This document shows positions 39,250 to 51,010 of a stretch of DNA of 64,000 nt, piece after piece. The DNA comes from Histomonas meleagridis (lineage: Eukaryota; Parabasalia; Tritrichomonadida; Dientamoebidae), in assembly GCA_020186115.1 (NCBI GenBank), contig WSYJ01000140.1, positions 310,001 to 374,000 on the forward strand, read 5' to 3'. The notes under the pieces were generated by a model. The model saw only the letters and a program-made list of their open reading frames with translations, ran no database searches and was not told the DNA's origin. Position 1 is the first letter of the stretch. Every line of letters starts with the position of its first letter. The translations under genes were made by a program, and so were the position numbers.

Positions 39250-41919
39250 TCATTTTAAAAAGTTGTTAGTTGAAATATTTGAATCTGAAAAATTCATATC
39301 TGTTTTAATTTTATTACCCATAAACATATCAAATGTACTATTGTCAAAAGTCATTCTTGAGCTTGAAGTTTCTTGATAAATTTCACTTTGTGTATGCAAC
39401 TGAGAATAATCTGTTCTAGTTTCAGATTCTTCTTCTGATAATTCTGATGAAATGTTCAAAATAATTTGGAGATGTTGAGGTGGTATTATATAAAAAGGTT
39501 TACTTGGCTTAATTTCTGATTTTAATATTTTATCTTCGTTTATATGATAATTGTTTTGAAAATTTTTAAAAATCTCTCTGATGCCTATAATTTTTTTAAA
39601 TGTACTTTGTCTTGCATTTCGTATATATTTATCATATTTTTCTATAACTTCTTCTTCATTAATATTCTCAATAAATTCGTTAATAATATTTTCATTAAAT
39701 TTGTAATTTTTGTGATTATTACGTATAAATAACGGAATTTCAAATTTTTCACTAATTTTATGAGGTGCATTAAAAGGCGATAAAAGAAATTTACTTTGTT
39801 GAAAACTTAGAGATTCATTAATTTGTTCTATATTAGGATCATTTAATGAACGAATCATTAATGAATTTTGATGGCGTATCATAATTCCATAAGGATCAAC
39901 ATAATATATTTTTAATAAATAACTTGGATATCTATATAAAAAATCTAAAAATCTACTCATTTCTGAATTGCTTTGATAATAAGACGCACGAATTTTTCGA
40001 ATAGATGGAATTTGTGTAGTACAAAGTTTAGATTTAAATTCACGTAATTTTTCAATTTTATTTTCATCGAACATATTATTGCCATCAAATTCTATAAAAG
40101 GTCTTCCAAGACATCGAATTGTTGGAATAGATAATAAACGTGTGTAAAATGTGAAGAAATATGAAAGCTTTTCAAGACCAACATTATCAATAATCAACTC
40201 ATTAATTTTTAATGTTTCTATTAGTTTAACTATAGAATGTACTAAATCTTTTTTGAACTGTTGATTAGAAATATTCAAATGTTCTAATGTTTTAATGTTT
40301 TCAAGTTCTGGTAAAATTTCATTAAGTTTTGTTTCAAATATTGTTTCTGGTTTTAATCCTTTGATTTCTAAGCCCCATAGTTTAATTTTTGCTAATTCTT
40401 TTAAGAATTGTTTTAATTCTGGAATTTGTTGTTTGGTAAAACAATCTGAAATTGACAGAAACTTCAAATCATGATTAATAAATAACTTTAAAAATGTTGG
40501 AATAAAATCATTAGGTATTGGATTACCTGACCAATCAAATTCGATTAATTTATATAATGTATTTAATTTTTTTGATATATCATAAAAGTTTGTCCATTCA
40601 TTAGTATTAATGTTATTTAATGATAAAACAAATCGTGTAGGGTGTTTTGACAATGATTGAAGAATTAGAAATAATGATTTTGATGTAAATGTACATTCGT
40701 TAAATTCAAAATTAACCATATTTGAAGGGAAAATTATGTCTTGTTTGATATTTTCTATAATAAATTTAGATAATACTATTTGTTTAATGTTCGCTGTGGT
40801 ACTTAAATTAAAACATTCATTTTTAGGTTCAATATTTATTAAATTTTTCCAAGATGTAATAACAATTCTATGAAATGATAAAAATGTTTGAAATGTGTTC
40901 ATAAATATTTCATATATATCTATAGGAGAATCATTTATAACATTAATTTTGTTTAATATTAATTCTTCTATAGTTTGCATACAATGGATATTTTTAATTT
41001 CTTTACAAATGTTTTCTGCTAAGCTTTTTGTGAAATCTATTTTTTTAAATATTAGTTGTTGAATTTCTCCTTTATAATACTCAAAAGTTTTAATCAATTT
41101 TTTCAATAATTTTTCTCCTATATTGATATTACAAAAACTCCAACTAACAACAGTTGGTTTAAAACAATTTCTAAATTGTAACTTATGAAAATATATAAAT
41201 GAATAATTTTGTAATGATATTGCTTTTAAATTTTTATTATATTTAATAATTTTTAATAATATTTTCATTATAATATAAGGTGAATATTGTGAAAATCGTA
41301 TAGCTTGAATAGGTAAATGTAATAATGGAAATGTAATTATTCGATAATCTTTGTGTGTTAAGCATTTTTCATTTAAAAATATCGAATATTTTGTAGATTT
41401 TTCATATTCTTCGAATATTTTTAATGTAGTTTCACAATATTGGTTTCCAAATCTAATACACTGTGCTAAATATCGTATAGATAAAAGATTAGGTATTGGT
41501 GATTCTGAAAAGCTTTGATTATAATTAGTTGAAAAATTTGTAAAAATTAATGGTTTAAATTTAGGTGATTGATAATAAAGTGATAAATATGATGTTACAG
41601 AAATATCAACAATTTCTAATATATTATTATACTCAATAAAACATTTATTATTTCTTAAGTATTTTAATAACACATTATTTTCATTTATATATTCAAATTC
41701 ATATAGATCTAAATATGATATAAAATTCCATTCTTTAAGATTTTTTAAAATTGATGTTTTCTTTAAGAAAAACAACCCTAAATTTGTAATTAATAAACTA
41801 ACGTTTTTCTTCTTTTTTTCTTGAAATTTAGCATTAACTGATATGCATCGATTAGCAGTGCATTTATATTTGTTAAGAATTGGCATTACATGCTCTTTAA
41901 GTTGTCTTTTATTAGCCAT
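39250..41919 (-). CDS. CARMIL-like protein: PH-like domain plus leucine-rich repeats
   Basis: 889 residues. The N-terminal 110 residues look like the PH-like domain that opens CARMIL proteins (VSLLITNLGLFFLKKT..., then strands ending in an amphipathic helix TSYLSLYY). Irregular leucine-rich repeats of RI/CARMIL type follow from about 200 to 640 (LKAISLQNYSF, IEELILNKINV, LEHLNISNQQF). A helical segment and a Ser-rich disordered tail end the protein. CARMIL proteins regulate capping protein and actin at membranes; trichomonads have expanded families. No CPI motif is evident, so the role is only suggested. It diverges from the BspA-like gene across a 699-bp region. The ATG is preceded by ATCGGTTTATTC. 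Confidence 0.55.
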   Translation of the reverse strand: MANKRQLKEHVMPILNKYKCTANRCISVNAKFQEKKKKNVSLLITNLGLFFLKKTSILKNLKEWNFISYLDLYEFEYINENNVLLKYLRNNKCFIEYNNILEIVDISVTSYLSLYYQSPKFKPLIFTNFSTNYNQSFSESPIPNLLSIRYLAQCIRFGNQYCETTLKIFEEYEKSTKYSIFLNEKCLTHKDYRIITFPLLHLPIQAIRFSQYSPYIIMKILLKIIKYNKNLKAISLQNYSFIYFHKLQFRNCFKPTVVSWSFCNINIGEKLLKKLIKTFEYYKGEIQQLIFKKIDFTKSLAENICKEIKNIHCMQTIEELILNKINVINDSPIDIYEIFMNTFQTFLSFHRIVITSWKNLINIEPKNECFNLSTTANIKQIVLSKFIIENIKQDIIFPSNMVNFEFNECTFTSKSLFLILQSLSKHPTRFVLSLNNINTNEWTNFYDISKKLNTLYKLIEFDWSGNPIPNDFIPTFLKLFINHDLKFLSISDCFTKQQIPELKQFLKELAKIKLWGLEIKGLKPETIFETKLNEILPELENIKTLEHLNISNQQFKKDLVHSIVKLIETLKINELIIDNVGLEKLSYFFTFYTRLLSIPTIRCLGRPFIEFDGNNMFDENKIEKLREFKSKLCTTQIPSIRKIRASYYQSNSEMSRFLDFLYRYPSYLLKIYYVDPYGIMIRHQNSLMIRSLNDPNIEQINESLSFQQSKFLLSPFNAPHKISEKFEIPLFIRNNHKNYKFNENIINEFIENINEEEVIEKYDKYIRNARQSTFKKIIGIREIFKNFQNNYHINEDKILKSEIKPSKPFYIIPPQHLQIILNISSELSEEESETRTDYSQLHTQSEIYQETSSSRMTFDNSTFDMFMGNKIKTDMNFSDSNISTNNFLK

Positions 41920-42618
41920 ATTTTGAATAAACCGATTAAAATTTTCCTTTGCTTTTTTAAAAACAAAAAACTCAAAATAAAAATGATATACATATTTTAA
42001 TTTTTTAAGGTTTTATGTGGATTGAAAATTATACTCTGTTTTGGGATTTAAAGTGAACAGAAATAATTCCAAGATTTAAAAAAAAACATTGCAATAATTA
42101 GAAATATTCAAATAGAGAATTCTAGATGTAGTAGGTTTGTTTTGAATTTTCGTAGATATCATTTTCAAAAATAATCCTTGAATTATGAATTATTAATTAA
42201 TTTACACATAATTTAATTTTATCTCATCTATTTATTGCTATATCCAAAGACAATTTTTATAGTAATTGACTTCGAAAAATTTGAGATAAATCATCTCTCA
42301 TTTCGAAGAACCGCTAAAACTCACTTTTCAAACGATTTTGATCGTTATAAAAATGTGAGATGGATTTCTAGTGGTGGTCATTTATGAACAACTCAATTAC
42401 CATGGTTCTCAGAATTTTCACAATTTTTGAATAGTCACCCCTCTTAATTATGACATATCGTCAATTGAAATAAGGTTTAAATGGAAACCTCACATTACAA
42501 TTGTTATAAAATTAAGATAAACCGAAACGATGTTTAAGAAAAAATTTTGTGAAGTGATCACACAAATTTTCACAACCTTGGACGGTTTTCCACTTGACAC
42601 CAACCACAAATATTCTTG
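41920..42618. promoter_or_regulatory. Divergent promoter region, CARMIL-like / BspA-like
   Basis: At 42331-42346 lies AACGAT-TTTG-ATCGTT, an inverted repeat of AACGAT, the Myb recognition element described in T. vaginalis. GACGGTTTTC at 42581 is another Myb-like site about 30 bp before the BspA-like ATG. The rest is AT-rich, with no gene. Confidence 0.5.
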
Positions 42619-45600
42619 ATGTTTGCGCTCCTTTTTGCTCTTACATCTCAAGGTTATGATGAATCAACACATACTTTAACACTATCTAACTCAATAGATT
42701 ATCTTGAAAAAGATAAATATCGTGATCAAACAGAAAAGCTCATAATTGGTTCATTTCTCATTGAAATTGGTGACAATGATTTCAGTAGCTGGCCTGCATT
42801 GCAGTCTGTTGAAATAAAAGAAACTGTAACAACAATTGGGTCTTCAGCATTTGAGGCATGCAATAATTTAACATCTGTTACTATTGGACCTAATGTACAA
42901 AAAATTGGAAGCAGTGCATTCAAAGATACTTCTTTGCTATCAATTACTATTCCTAATACAGTAGTTTCAATTGGAAATAATGCATTTCAAAATGATAAAA
43001 ACTTGTCAACCTTGACAATTGGCACAAGCGTTGAAAAGATTGGTCACTATGCTTTTGCTTCATGCGAAATTTTGGAACGTGTTGTCATTCCAGATTCAGT
43101 CACTTTGATTGGTGATTATGCATTTTACAAATGTCACAACTTAGTGGTTGACTTTGGAAAAAATGTTACAAAGATAGGAAATTCAGCTTTTGAAGATTGC
43201 ACATCAATCGTCACATTAGTAATTCCCGATTCAGTTATTTCACTTGGTAACCAAGCCTTTAAACATTGTGAAAACATCTCAACACTTACATTTGGCACAG
43301 GAGTTGTTATAATTGGACATAATTGCTTTGAAAACTGTTCTAAAATCACAACACTTACACTTGGCCCAAGTGTTTCAACCATTGGTACAAAAGCATTTTA
43401 TAACTGTACTCGATTACTTAATGTTGTTGTACCTTTATCAACACAATTAATTCTTAGTTATGCATTTTATAACTGTACATTATTAGAAACAGTAACACTT
43501 GAATCAAATGTTGAGCAAATTGGTGATAGTGCATTTGAAAATTGTCTTAACTTGACAAGTATTGTAATTCCACCAAAAGTTACCTTCATTAGCACCAAAA
43601 CATTTTTATATTGCATTAATTTAACAACAGTAACTATTGGCCAAAAAGTAGAAGTCATTTATGGAAGTGCATTCCAAAATTGCTATAGTTTGAAATCAGT
43701 TACAATTCCAAGTTCAGTTAAAACAATTTCAGATAGTGCATTTCAAACATGTTATGCATTAGAATCTGTTAACATGGGAGCAAATGTTGAATCAATCGGA
43801 TCTAACTGTTTCCAAAACTGTTATTTATTAAGAAGTACATCAATTCCAAATCTAATAAAGACTGTTCCTCAATATGCATTTGAATCATGCGTTTCATTAG
43901 TTTCAATTTCATTTGGTGTCAATGTAACAACAATTGATAGCTATGCATTCCAATATTGTATGTCATTACAAAGCGTTGGTTTTAGCTATGTTGGAATAGT
44001 CAGCCAATATTCATTTGCTTATTGCTATAACTTACGCTCCGTTTCATTTGGAAATATCATATATTCTATTGGTGAATATGCATTTACTGGTTGCGTAAGA
44101 TTAACATCAGTAAGCATTGGAGATACATTGTCAACAATTGGAAATAATGCATTTTACGATTGCACTGGATTGCAAAGCATTAGAATTCCATCATTCGTAC
44201 AATCAATTGGCCAATTTGCATTTTATAATTGTTATTCACTAAGTTCACTTATCCTTGAGGAACAAGATAATGAAACACTCCATTTAAGTCCCTCTATACA
44301 ATCACAAACATTTTATAATTGTACTTCTTTAAGAACTCTCAAAGTACCAATGCAATATCAATCAATTGGCAACAATGCATTTGAAAAATGTGGTTTAGAA
44401 ACAGTTGAAATTTCTGAGGGCGTCAGAGAAATTAATAATTATGCATTTCAAGAATGTACGATTTTAAGAGAAGTTAAGATCCCATCCACTGTTACATCGA
44501 TAGGAAATTATGTATTTTACCATTGTTATCGTCTTCAATCTATCATAGTTAGCTCGGATAATAATGTTTATAAGAATATTGCTGGTGATGGAATTCTTTA
44601 TAGCTCATCTGAAATTCTATGCTTCCCACCTGCTCATGAAAAAGTTTCATATGAAGCAGTTGGATCTTATTTATTCCAAGTATATTCATTCGCTGATTGT
44701 GTGAATTTGAAGACTGTTGTTATCAAATCAGGTGATACAATAAGTCGAAGTTCATTTGATAATTGCACATCATTAACAAATGTATTATTTAATACAGAAA
44801 TCAATGAAGTTCCTCAATATGCATTTAATAACTGCACAGCATTAGGAAACATTGTTTTACCAAACAGTTTAACATCAATTGAATCTTACGCATTTCAGGA
44901 TTGCACTTCATTCACATACATCATCATTCCAGATAAAGTAACATCAATTGGACAGAGTGCATTTTCAAATTGTAATAATCTGAAAACAATTATTTTAGGT
45001 GAAAGTGTACAAACAATTGGTGCATATTCATTTCAAAATACAGGATTAGAAAGTATTATCATTCCAAATTCTGTACAAACAATTTATGATTTAGCATTTG
45101 ATCAATGCCCGCATCTTAAGTTTATCAAAGTATCAGAAGGTAATCCAAAATTTGCTAATGATAATGATGATGGAGTTCTTTATAACAAAGAAATTACAAT
45201 TATATACTGCTTCCCACCTGCAAAGGGTCTTCAAACATTTGATTTCCCCAAAGATATTACAGAAATTTACAAAAATGCATTTCATGAATGTCATTCATTG
45301 ACAAGTGTGAACATATCAAATGTAATTAACAAAATTGGTGCTTCTTCTTTCGAAAACTGTTCTTCTTTACAAACTGTGTTAATAGGAAGCAAAGCAAATT
45401 CAATTGAATATAGTGCATTTGCTGAATGTGTAGCTTTAACACAATTTACATTTGATAAACATTCACAATTAACAACAATTAGTGGTGATGCATTTAGGAA
45501 TTGTATTTTATTAGGTAGTATAGAAATTCCAAATACTGTTACAAAAATTCATCAAGATGCCTTCATTAATTGCAGTTCTATCACCACAATAACACTTCCA

Positions 45601-46563
45601 GCATCACTTGAAACCATTTATATGCCATTATTTATCAATTGCACTCAATTAACAACAATTAATGTTAATTCAAATAATTCAGTATTCGCTAACTACAATA
45701 ATGATGGTGTCTTATATAACAAAGCTTTAACAGAAGTTATCTGTTATCCACCAGCTAAAACAGGTAATGTAATATTGCCAATTAACATTACAACAATTGA
45801 TAATTATGCATTCTATGGATGCACAGGAATAACATCAATTGATTTCTATGTCAATGTTACAACAATTGGTGAAAATGCATTTGCATTCTGCACTGGTTTA
45901 ACAAGTGTTCAATTTGGTAATGTTTCAACTATTGGTAATGCTGCATTCGCTTATTGTTCAGGTTTAACTGATTTAGGATTTTCATTTGCAACTAATGTAA
46001 CATCAATTGGTCAATACGCATTTGCATTCTGCACTGGGCTTAAGGATGTTTACATACCGCTCAAAGTTACTTCAATCCAACTTGGTGTATTCTATGGCTG
46101 TGCAAATCTTTACTCAGCTTCAATACACGATGACGTTAAATCTATTGGGGATATATCATTTGGTGACACATCTCTCACATGTATCTATTACACAAACAAA
46201 GAATACGAAACTAAAGATTTGACACAAGAAACTGTTGCTGTTTCTCGCGATGCATTCCTTGGATCACCAACAGAATATATAATGTCATATAACACATTTT
46301 ACCCAACTAAGTTCGGCTGCAAAGCTGAAGGACAATTTTTAGATGTTGAGAAGGGACAATGGGATGGCTACGCAAATTGTCCACGTCCGCCAAAGCAAGA
46401 AGAGAAGGCGCCAATGCCAATGACAACGATATTAGCGATAGTTATTCCAATTGTTGTGGTAATTATTGTTGTGATTGTTGTTGTTATTTGTATTCGCAGG
46501 AGGAAATCTAAGGGCAATTCGACCACAAATCCAGGAACATTACACCAAGACATCGTTGATTGA
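42619..46563 (+). CDS. BspA-like leucine-rich repeat (LRR_5) surface protein
   Basis: 1314 residues. A short hydrophobic N-terminus (MFALLFALTSQG) acts as signal peptide. Then come some fifty LRR_5 units of about 23 residues, of the form xxIGxxAFxxCxxLxxVxIPxxV. Three looser inserts carry NDDGVLYN or GDGILYSS followed by cysteine-proline (CFPP/CYPP). The C-terminus has one transmembrane helix (about 1262-1285) followed by RRRKSKG and a 20-residue tail. Trichomonad BspA-like proteins, named after Tannerella BspA, are candidate adhesins, and this family is among the largest in these genomes. ATG at 42619 is used (the in-frame TTG at 42616 is not). Confidence 0.9.
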   Translation: MFALLFALTSQGYDESTHTLTLSNSIDYLEKDKYRDQTEKLIIGSFLIEIGDNDFSSWPALQSVEIKETVTTIGSSAFEACNNLTSVTIGPNVQKIGSSAFKDTSLLSITIPNTVVSIGNNAFQNDKNLSTLTIGTSVEKIGHYAFASCEILERVVIPDSVTLIGDYAFYKCHNLVVDFGKNVTKIGNSAFEDCTSIVTLVIPDSVISLGNQAFKHCENISTLTFGTGVVIIGHNCFENCSKITTLTLGPSVSTIGTKAFYNCTRLLNVVVPLSTQLILSYAFYNCTLLETVTLESNVEQIGDSAFENCLNLTSIVIPPKVTFISTKTFLYCINLTTVTIGQKVEVIYGSAFQNCYSLKSVTIPSSVKTISDSAFQTCYALESVNMGANVESIGSNCFQNCYLLRSTSIPNLIKTVPQYAFESCVSLVSISFGVNVTTIDSYAFQYCMSLQSVGFSYVGIVSQYSFAYCYNLRSVSFGNIIYSIGEYAFTGCVRLTSVSIGDTLSTIGNNAFYDCTGLQSIRIPSFVQSIGQFAFYNCYSLSSLILEEQDNETLHLSPSIQSQTFYNCTSLRTLKVPMQYQSIGNNAFEKCGLETVEISEGVREINNYAFQECTILREVKIPSTVTSIGNYVFYHCYRLQSIIVSSDNNVYKNIAGDGILYSSSEILCFPPAHEKVSYEAVGSYLFQVYSFADCVNLKTVVIKSGDTISRSSFDNCTSLTNVLFNTEINEVPQYAFNNCTALGNIVLPNSLTSIESYAFQDCTSFTYIIIPDKVTSIGQSAFSNCNNLKTIILGESVQTIGAYSFQNTGLESIIIPNSVQTIYDLAFDQCPHLKFIKVSEGNPKFANDNDDGVLYNKEITIIYCFPPAKGLQTFDFPKDITEIYKNAFHECHSLTSVNISNVINKIGASSFENCSSLQTVLIGSKANSIEYSAFAECVALTQFTFDKHSQLTTISGDAFRNCILLGSIEIPNTVTKIHQDAFINCSSITTITLPASLETIYMPLFINCTQLTTINVNSNNSVFANYNNDGVLYNKALTEVICYPPAKTGNVILPINITTIDNYAFYGCTGITSIDFYVNVTTIGENAFAFCTGLTSVQFGNVSTIGNAAFAYCSGLTDLGFSFATNVTSIGQYAFAFCTGLKDVYIPLKVTSIQLGVFYGCANLYSASIHDDVKSIGDISFGDTSLTCIYYTNKEYETKDLTQETVAVSRDAFLGSPTEYIMSYNTFYPTKFGCKAEGQFLDVEKGQWDGYANCPRPPKQEEKAPMPMTTILAIVIPIVVVIIVVIVVVICIRRRKSKGNSTTNPGTLHQDIVD

Positions 46564-47404
46564 GATATATCAATAAAACACAACATCCATTACTTATGAA
46601 TAATTTATGTCTGAGCGATTTGAACTTCTTTAGCTATTAACACTTGTTTTCGGTATGTATGAATCGAAAAATTGAATAAATAATTTTTTATAAATACAAA
46701 ACCGCATAATTTCTCAATATTTAATAAAATTGATTTCGTTAATTAACTCCATTAAACTTTGAACTTTGCTATTATTATTTTTAAATAAATAAATTCTTGT
46801 ATATATTATTGAAATTTTAAAGTGATAATATGCATTAACAATCAACCATAAGTCTTCGTGTGAGTGAGAAGATGTATGTGAAATGATATTTATATTTATT
46901 TCTCTGCATTTTTATAATAACAATTAAACAAAGAAATGCGTTTTTTCTGACAATTGTTTTTGCGGTCATTATTTTTGTTATACCTGGTTGGTAGTTTAAC
47001 AACTTCAATATATTCGAAATATCATTTATAATGATATTAAGCATGTTTTAGTTACTTTGGAAAAGTGGAAGTAATGGACTAAACTCAGCAAAGGCATTTT
47101 GCATATTCATTTCTTTTAAATTATCCATGTAAACAGCCTTAAATCAAAATAAATTTAATTCAACAAAATAAAATACATACGTTGAAAATTGGCAGCTGAA
47201 ATTTTATGTTAATTAGGAGCAATTCAATATTGTTTCATTGACACAAAGAAAATAACATATTAAATTTAAGCGAATAAAAATATTTTAATCAATTATAAGT
47301 ATAATTGACACTAATTACACATACTCTTTTAACTTAATTATTAGTCAAATGATATATTCATAATTTGCTATTAAAAGGTGAAATGCTAATATATTATTAG
47401 ATTT
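46564..47404. other. Long AT-rich intergenic region
   Basis: No coding frame, RNA gene or clear repeat. A 3'-flank of the BspA-like gene followed by degenerate DNA leading into the truncated ankyrin copy. Confidence 0.4.
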
Positions 47405-48013
47405 TATGAAAGCTCTTGAAGAAATCAATAAATTCAATTCGAATATAAATGTATTTATACAATCAATTGATTAAGCTTAAACATTTTAATGTAGAATCAA
47501 ATTATTGCTCTATCATATTTTCAAGAAGATAATGAATTGTGCTAAACTAAATAATTCAGTAAATATGCCATAGCTGGAGTAAATGAAGAAATCATTCATT
47601 TATGTGAACAAAATCATTCATCATTTGAAGATACATATGAAACAGCAATTGAATTTCATCTAAATGATATCTTTAAATATCTTTATGAAAATAAAATAGA
47701 AGAAAAATCAGATAATGATTTGATAGTTTATTGTATTCACAGTGGAAATTATGAAGTTCTTTCATTTTTGAAAGAAAAAGGAATGATAATTAATGATAAT
47801 ATCATTAATGAAACAGCAAAGATTGGAAACTTATATCTTATTAAACATTTTGTCAAAAATACGAAAATTCCAAAAAATATTTTAATTTTTGGTGTAGAAT
47901 CAGGTAATGTTGAACTGGTTAAATATATTCTCGAACAAAATGGAATTGATATTAATGCTAAAGATATTTATTTGTTTTATATGATATTTATTTATGGGGA
48001 TGTCTTGTTATAG
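47405..48013 (+). pseudogene. Truncated DUF3447/ankyrin copy
   Basis: A degraded start (ALEEINKFNSNINVFIQ at 47405-47470) is followed from 47555 by an open frame that matches the DUF3447 segment of the intact genes (KYAIAGVNEEIIHLCEQNHSSF, then ETAIEFHLNDIFKYLYE, then GNLYLIKHF). It ends in the first ankyrin unit, GIDINAKD, and the beginning of a spacer (IYLFYMIFIY). No later ankyrin units exist: the MULE terminal repeat begins 12 bp after the stop. The N-terminal 170 residues are missing. Likely disrupted by the transposon. Confidence 0.65.
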
Positions 48014-48025
48014 AACAGTGTTCTG

Positions 48026-48065
48026 CAGCACAGTAAACCGATAGAACTTTTTGATTTGTTTATAT
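48026..48065 (+). repeat. MULE terminal inverted repeat, left
   Basis: Pairs with 52249-52288. The shared core is CAGCACAGTA, then GATAGAACTTTTTGATT and GTTTA. Mismatches at a few positions indicate an aged pair. Confidence 0.7.
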
Positions 48066-48220
48066 CGAATATTTACCCTGTAAAAACCAAATTTTGACAA
48101 TATGTCATTTTGATAACGTCGATATTCAATGAAGTTTTTGTGAAAATTATTTAATTGGCGCTTAAACAATTTATTTTGGATTGTTGACAATGATAGCTGA
48201 TCATTTCAGTCAGCAAACAA

Positions 48221-48646
48221 TTGTTACACATTCATTACGTGGAGATAATAAATATACCAACATTTTAGTTCAGAATGAAAATTTTTGGTTATCGAATATA
48301 TTCGAAACAAATTTCTCTAATATTATAAGATTGTTATACATTCATTACGTGGAGATAATATATATACCAAAATTTTAGTTCAGAATGAAAATTTTTGGTT
48401 ATCGAATATATTCGAAACAAATTTCTCTAATATTATAAGATTGTTGTACATTCATTACGTGGAGATAATAAATATACCAACATTTTAGTTCAGAATGATA
48501 ATTTTTGGTTATCGAATATATTCGAAACAAATTTCTCTAATATTATAAGATTGTTGTACATTCATTACGTGGAGATAATAAATATACCAACATTTTAGTT
48601 CAGAATGATAATTTTTGGTTATCGAATATATTCAGAACAAATTTCA
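48221..48646. repeat. Tandem repeat, 3.9 copies of 110 bp
   Basis: Copies begin at 48221, 48331, 48441 and 48551, each starting TTGTTRYACATTCATTACGT. The copies differ at a few positions and contain the near-palindrome TATCGAATATATTCGAAAC. The array is subterminal in the MULE, just past the transposase stop, and may be subterminal binding sites for the transposase. Confidence 0.85.
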
Positions 48647-48655
48647 ATGAATTTT

Positions 48656-50912
48656 TTATTCATTACTTTTTTCTAGTATTAGGTTATCAATATTATTTGG
48701 AAGAATATCTCCATATAAAGAATAAATTACTTCATCATTTATCCCTAATACTCCTCCTCTTCTTACGTCACATGTTTGTGAATTATGACCCCGTGAGCCA
48801 CAAACTTTACATTTATTTTTATTTTTTGGACCGGAAGGATTGTTTTTTCTCCAAATGTAATAATTATATATCGAACAGTTTTCTGCTCTGTGTTCTTCAC
48901 TTTTACATATTCTGCATGATGGCGTATCTTCACTTATAACTTCTGGTTCGTTTTGACTTTTCTTTTTTCTTCCTTTCTTTCGTGGAACCGCCATTTCAGG
49001 TTCATTCGATGCATTTACTGGTAATGATTTTATGGATAGAAGTCTTGACATCTGAAAAACAATGTCATTATAGTCAGAATCAGAAGCAAGCGAGCCAATT
49101 CTGGCAAGTTGCTTACCAAGATATACAATATTGCAATATCTACTTTGATTCTCAAGACTAATATCAATTTCATTTTGATTTTTTTCAATTATTTGTTGTT
49201 CTATTTTTATATCAAAATTACTTAACTTCGAAAGTGATTCAGGATCAATAGTCATTAAAGGTAATGTCCCAGAAGTTATCCAATGTGGATGAATTAAATT
49301 TGTATGCGGAATATTCAATTTTAATGTAAATATAACACAAAGAATGTGTGGACATGGGTATCCATACACAATGTTATGACCACATGTACAATTAATATGT
49401 GATTCATTAATTTCCACAACATTTTTCATTTCTTCTTGTTCTTTATGGACAACAAAATAATTATTTTTATTATTACCAGCAATAATGTAATTTTTTGATT
49501 TTAAAATATTTGTAAATATTTCAATAACACATATCTTGGAAGCATTTTGGAAAATATCTGGGAAAGGAAAAGTAATTGGACATAATAATTTTGAATCAGA
49601 AATTTGAGCATTTCTATATGATCTTTGCATAGAATGATTGTAATTCTTACGAAATTCCGCCAAAAACATTATTTTTTTCTGTATCAGACTTAATTATTCG
49701 ATTTATAGATTCAGCAACTGAAGAAGTATTGTAGCCAAGTGTGCATTTTTGTATGAACGCTTTACAAAAATAATTTTTATCATTTGGAATTTTTCTTATA
49801 TAATTTACCAATTGCGCATCTTTTAATTGAAACAATGATGAAAAGCAATTGTCAACTTCTCTTTTGTTAGTTGAATAACAAATTTTAGAAAACAAATTCT
49901 TTGCTTCAACTTTTTCGAACTTGTTAACTTCGCTTTCTTTGAGATGTCGATCAAAATTTTTTCTTTTATGAATTGCGCAAAAAACATGATATGGAGAATG
50001 ATTCATTTCTGCTATTGGACTTCTATAAGATTGATCTTCATCAGTAATTATTACATCGTTTTTTTCTGCAATATCGGGAGTAAAAATCTGAAATAGAAGA
50101 AATGAAATCGTTTCTTCAGTTTCAAATGCTAAGAAGCAAAGGCCATCTGAAAGAATGTGTCTATTATAATCAATTACACTTACAGGTATTACAATCCATC
50201 CATTTTATAATTTAGGGTCTGTACTATCAAAGAAAATTATATCTCCAAACTTTAATAAGTTTAATTTTTCATCTTCAGTCTGAGTCCAAATTGCACATTT
50301 TAAAGGCATTTTTTGTTCAGGATGAATATAATCAAATGGACCACATATTCCATTATTATCAACCATATATTTACAAAGGCTTTCATATTCATCATCAATG
50401 GATGAAAATCTTTCTTTATAAATTATACCAGCTATAATATTTGAAGGTATTTTTAGTCCTCTAAGTTCCATAATATCAGCAATTTGCCTTGGTTTTATGT
50501 TAATATTACTAAGCATTTGTATTTCTCTTTCAATTTCTGGACTAATAATTAAAGAAGTTTTTCCAGGTTCTAATGGATGGTTGTGTCTGGCATCAAATGA
50601 AGTTATGTGATAACCATTTTTGTTTAGAGAAGTATTCAAATAAAATGGGCATCCAGTTTTCTTAGAAGATTTTGCATCTGGTGTTGGATCGCCAGAATAC
50701 TCACAACGATATCTAACAAATTGATTCGTTTTTTTGTCTTTTGCGCATGGAATAAAACCTCTATTTCTACAGAGGTCATAGACGAAATTGTGAATATCAC
50801 CTGAAGTTTTAAAATATACTTCTGTTTAATTTCCATTATAAAATAAACCATTCGCTGTTTCTATTTCTTCCAATTCCTGAGGTGTTAAAGTTATGTGTTG
50901 ATAACTTTGCAT
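48656..50912 (-). pseudogene. MULE transposase, broken
   Basis: Reading order from 50912: a FLYWCH/WRKY-GCM1-like zinc region ending in ARHNHPL; the DDE core, with first Asp in FFDST, second Asp in VIITDED, a CxxH (CAIHKRKNF), and Glu in SSVAESINR; a SWIM finger CTCGHNIVYGYPCPH; then two CCHC knuckles (CRICKSEEHRAENC and CKVCGSRGHNSQTC) behind a Lys-rich patch. This is a full MULE transposase layout of about 750 residues. It is disrupted by a frameshift near 50826, a TAA in frame at 50205-50207 just after the first Asp, and a frameshift near 49660 at a T-run. Probably inactive, though the ends might still be mobilised by a copy elsewhere. Confidence 0.8.
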
Positions 50913-51010
50913 TAGTGAAACAATGAGAAACAATTATAAACGGATTTTACTATGATCTTTTTTTTCCGAATTAGAAGGTACGTTTATACAACCGTCCTCA
51001 TTTAAAAGGA

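Noticed and set aside
41141-41152. ACTAACAACAG resembling the trichomonad intron 3' signal
   Set aside because: It lies on the antisense strand inside the CARMIL-like coding frame and differs by one base; taken as chance.
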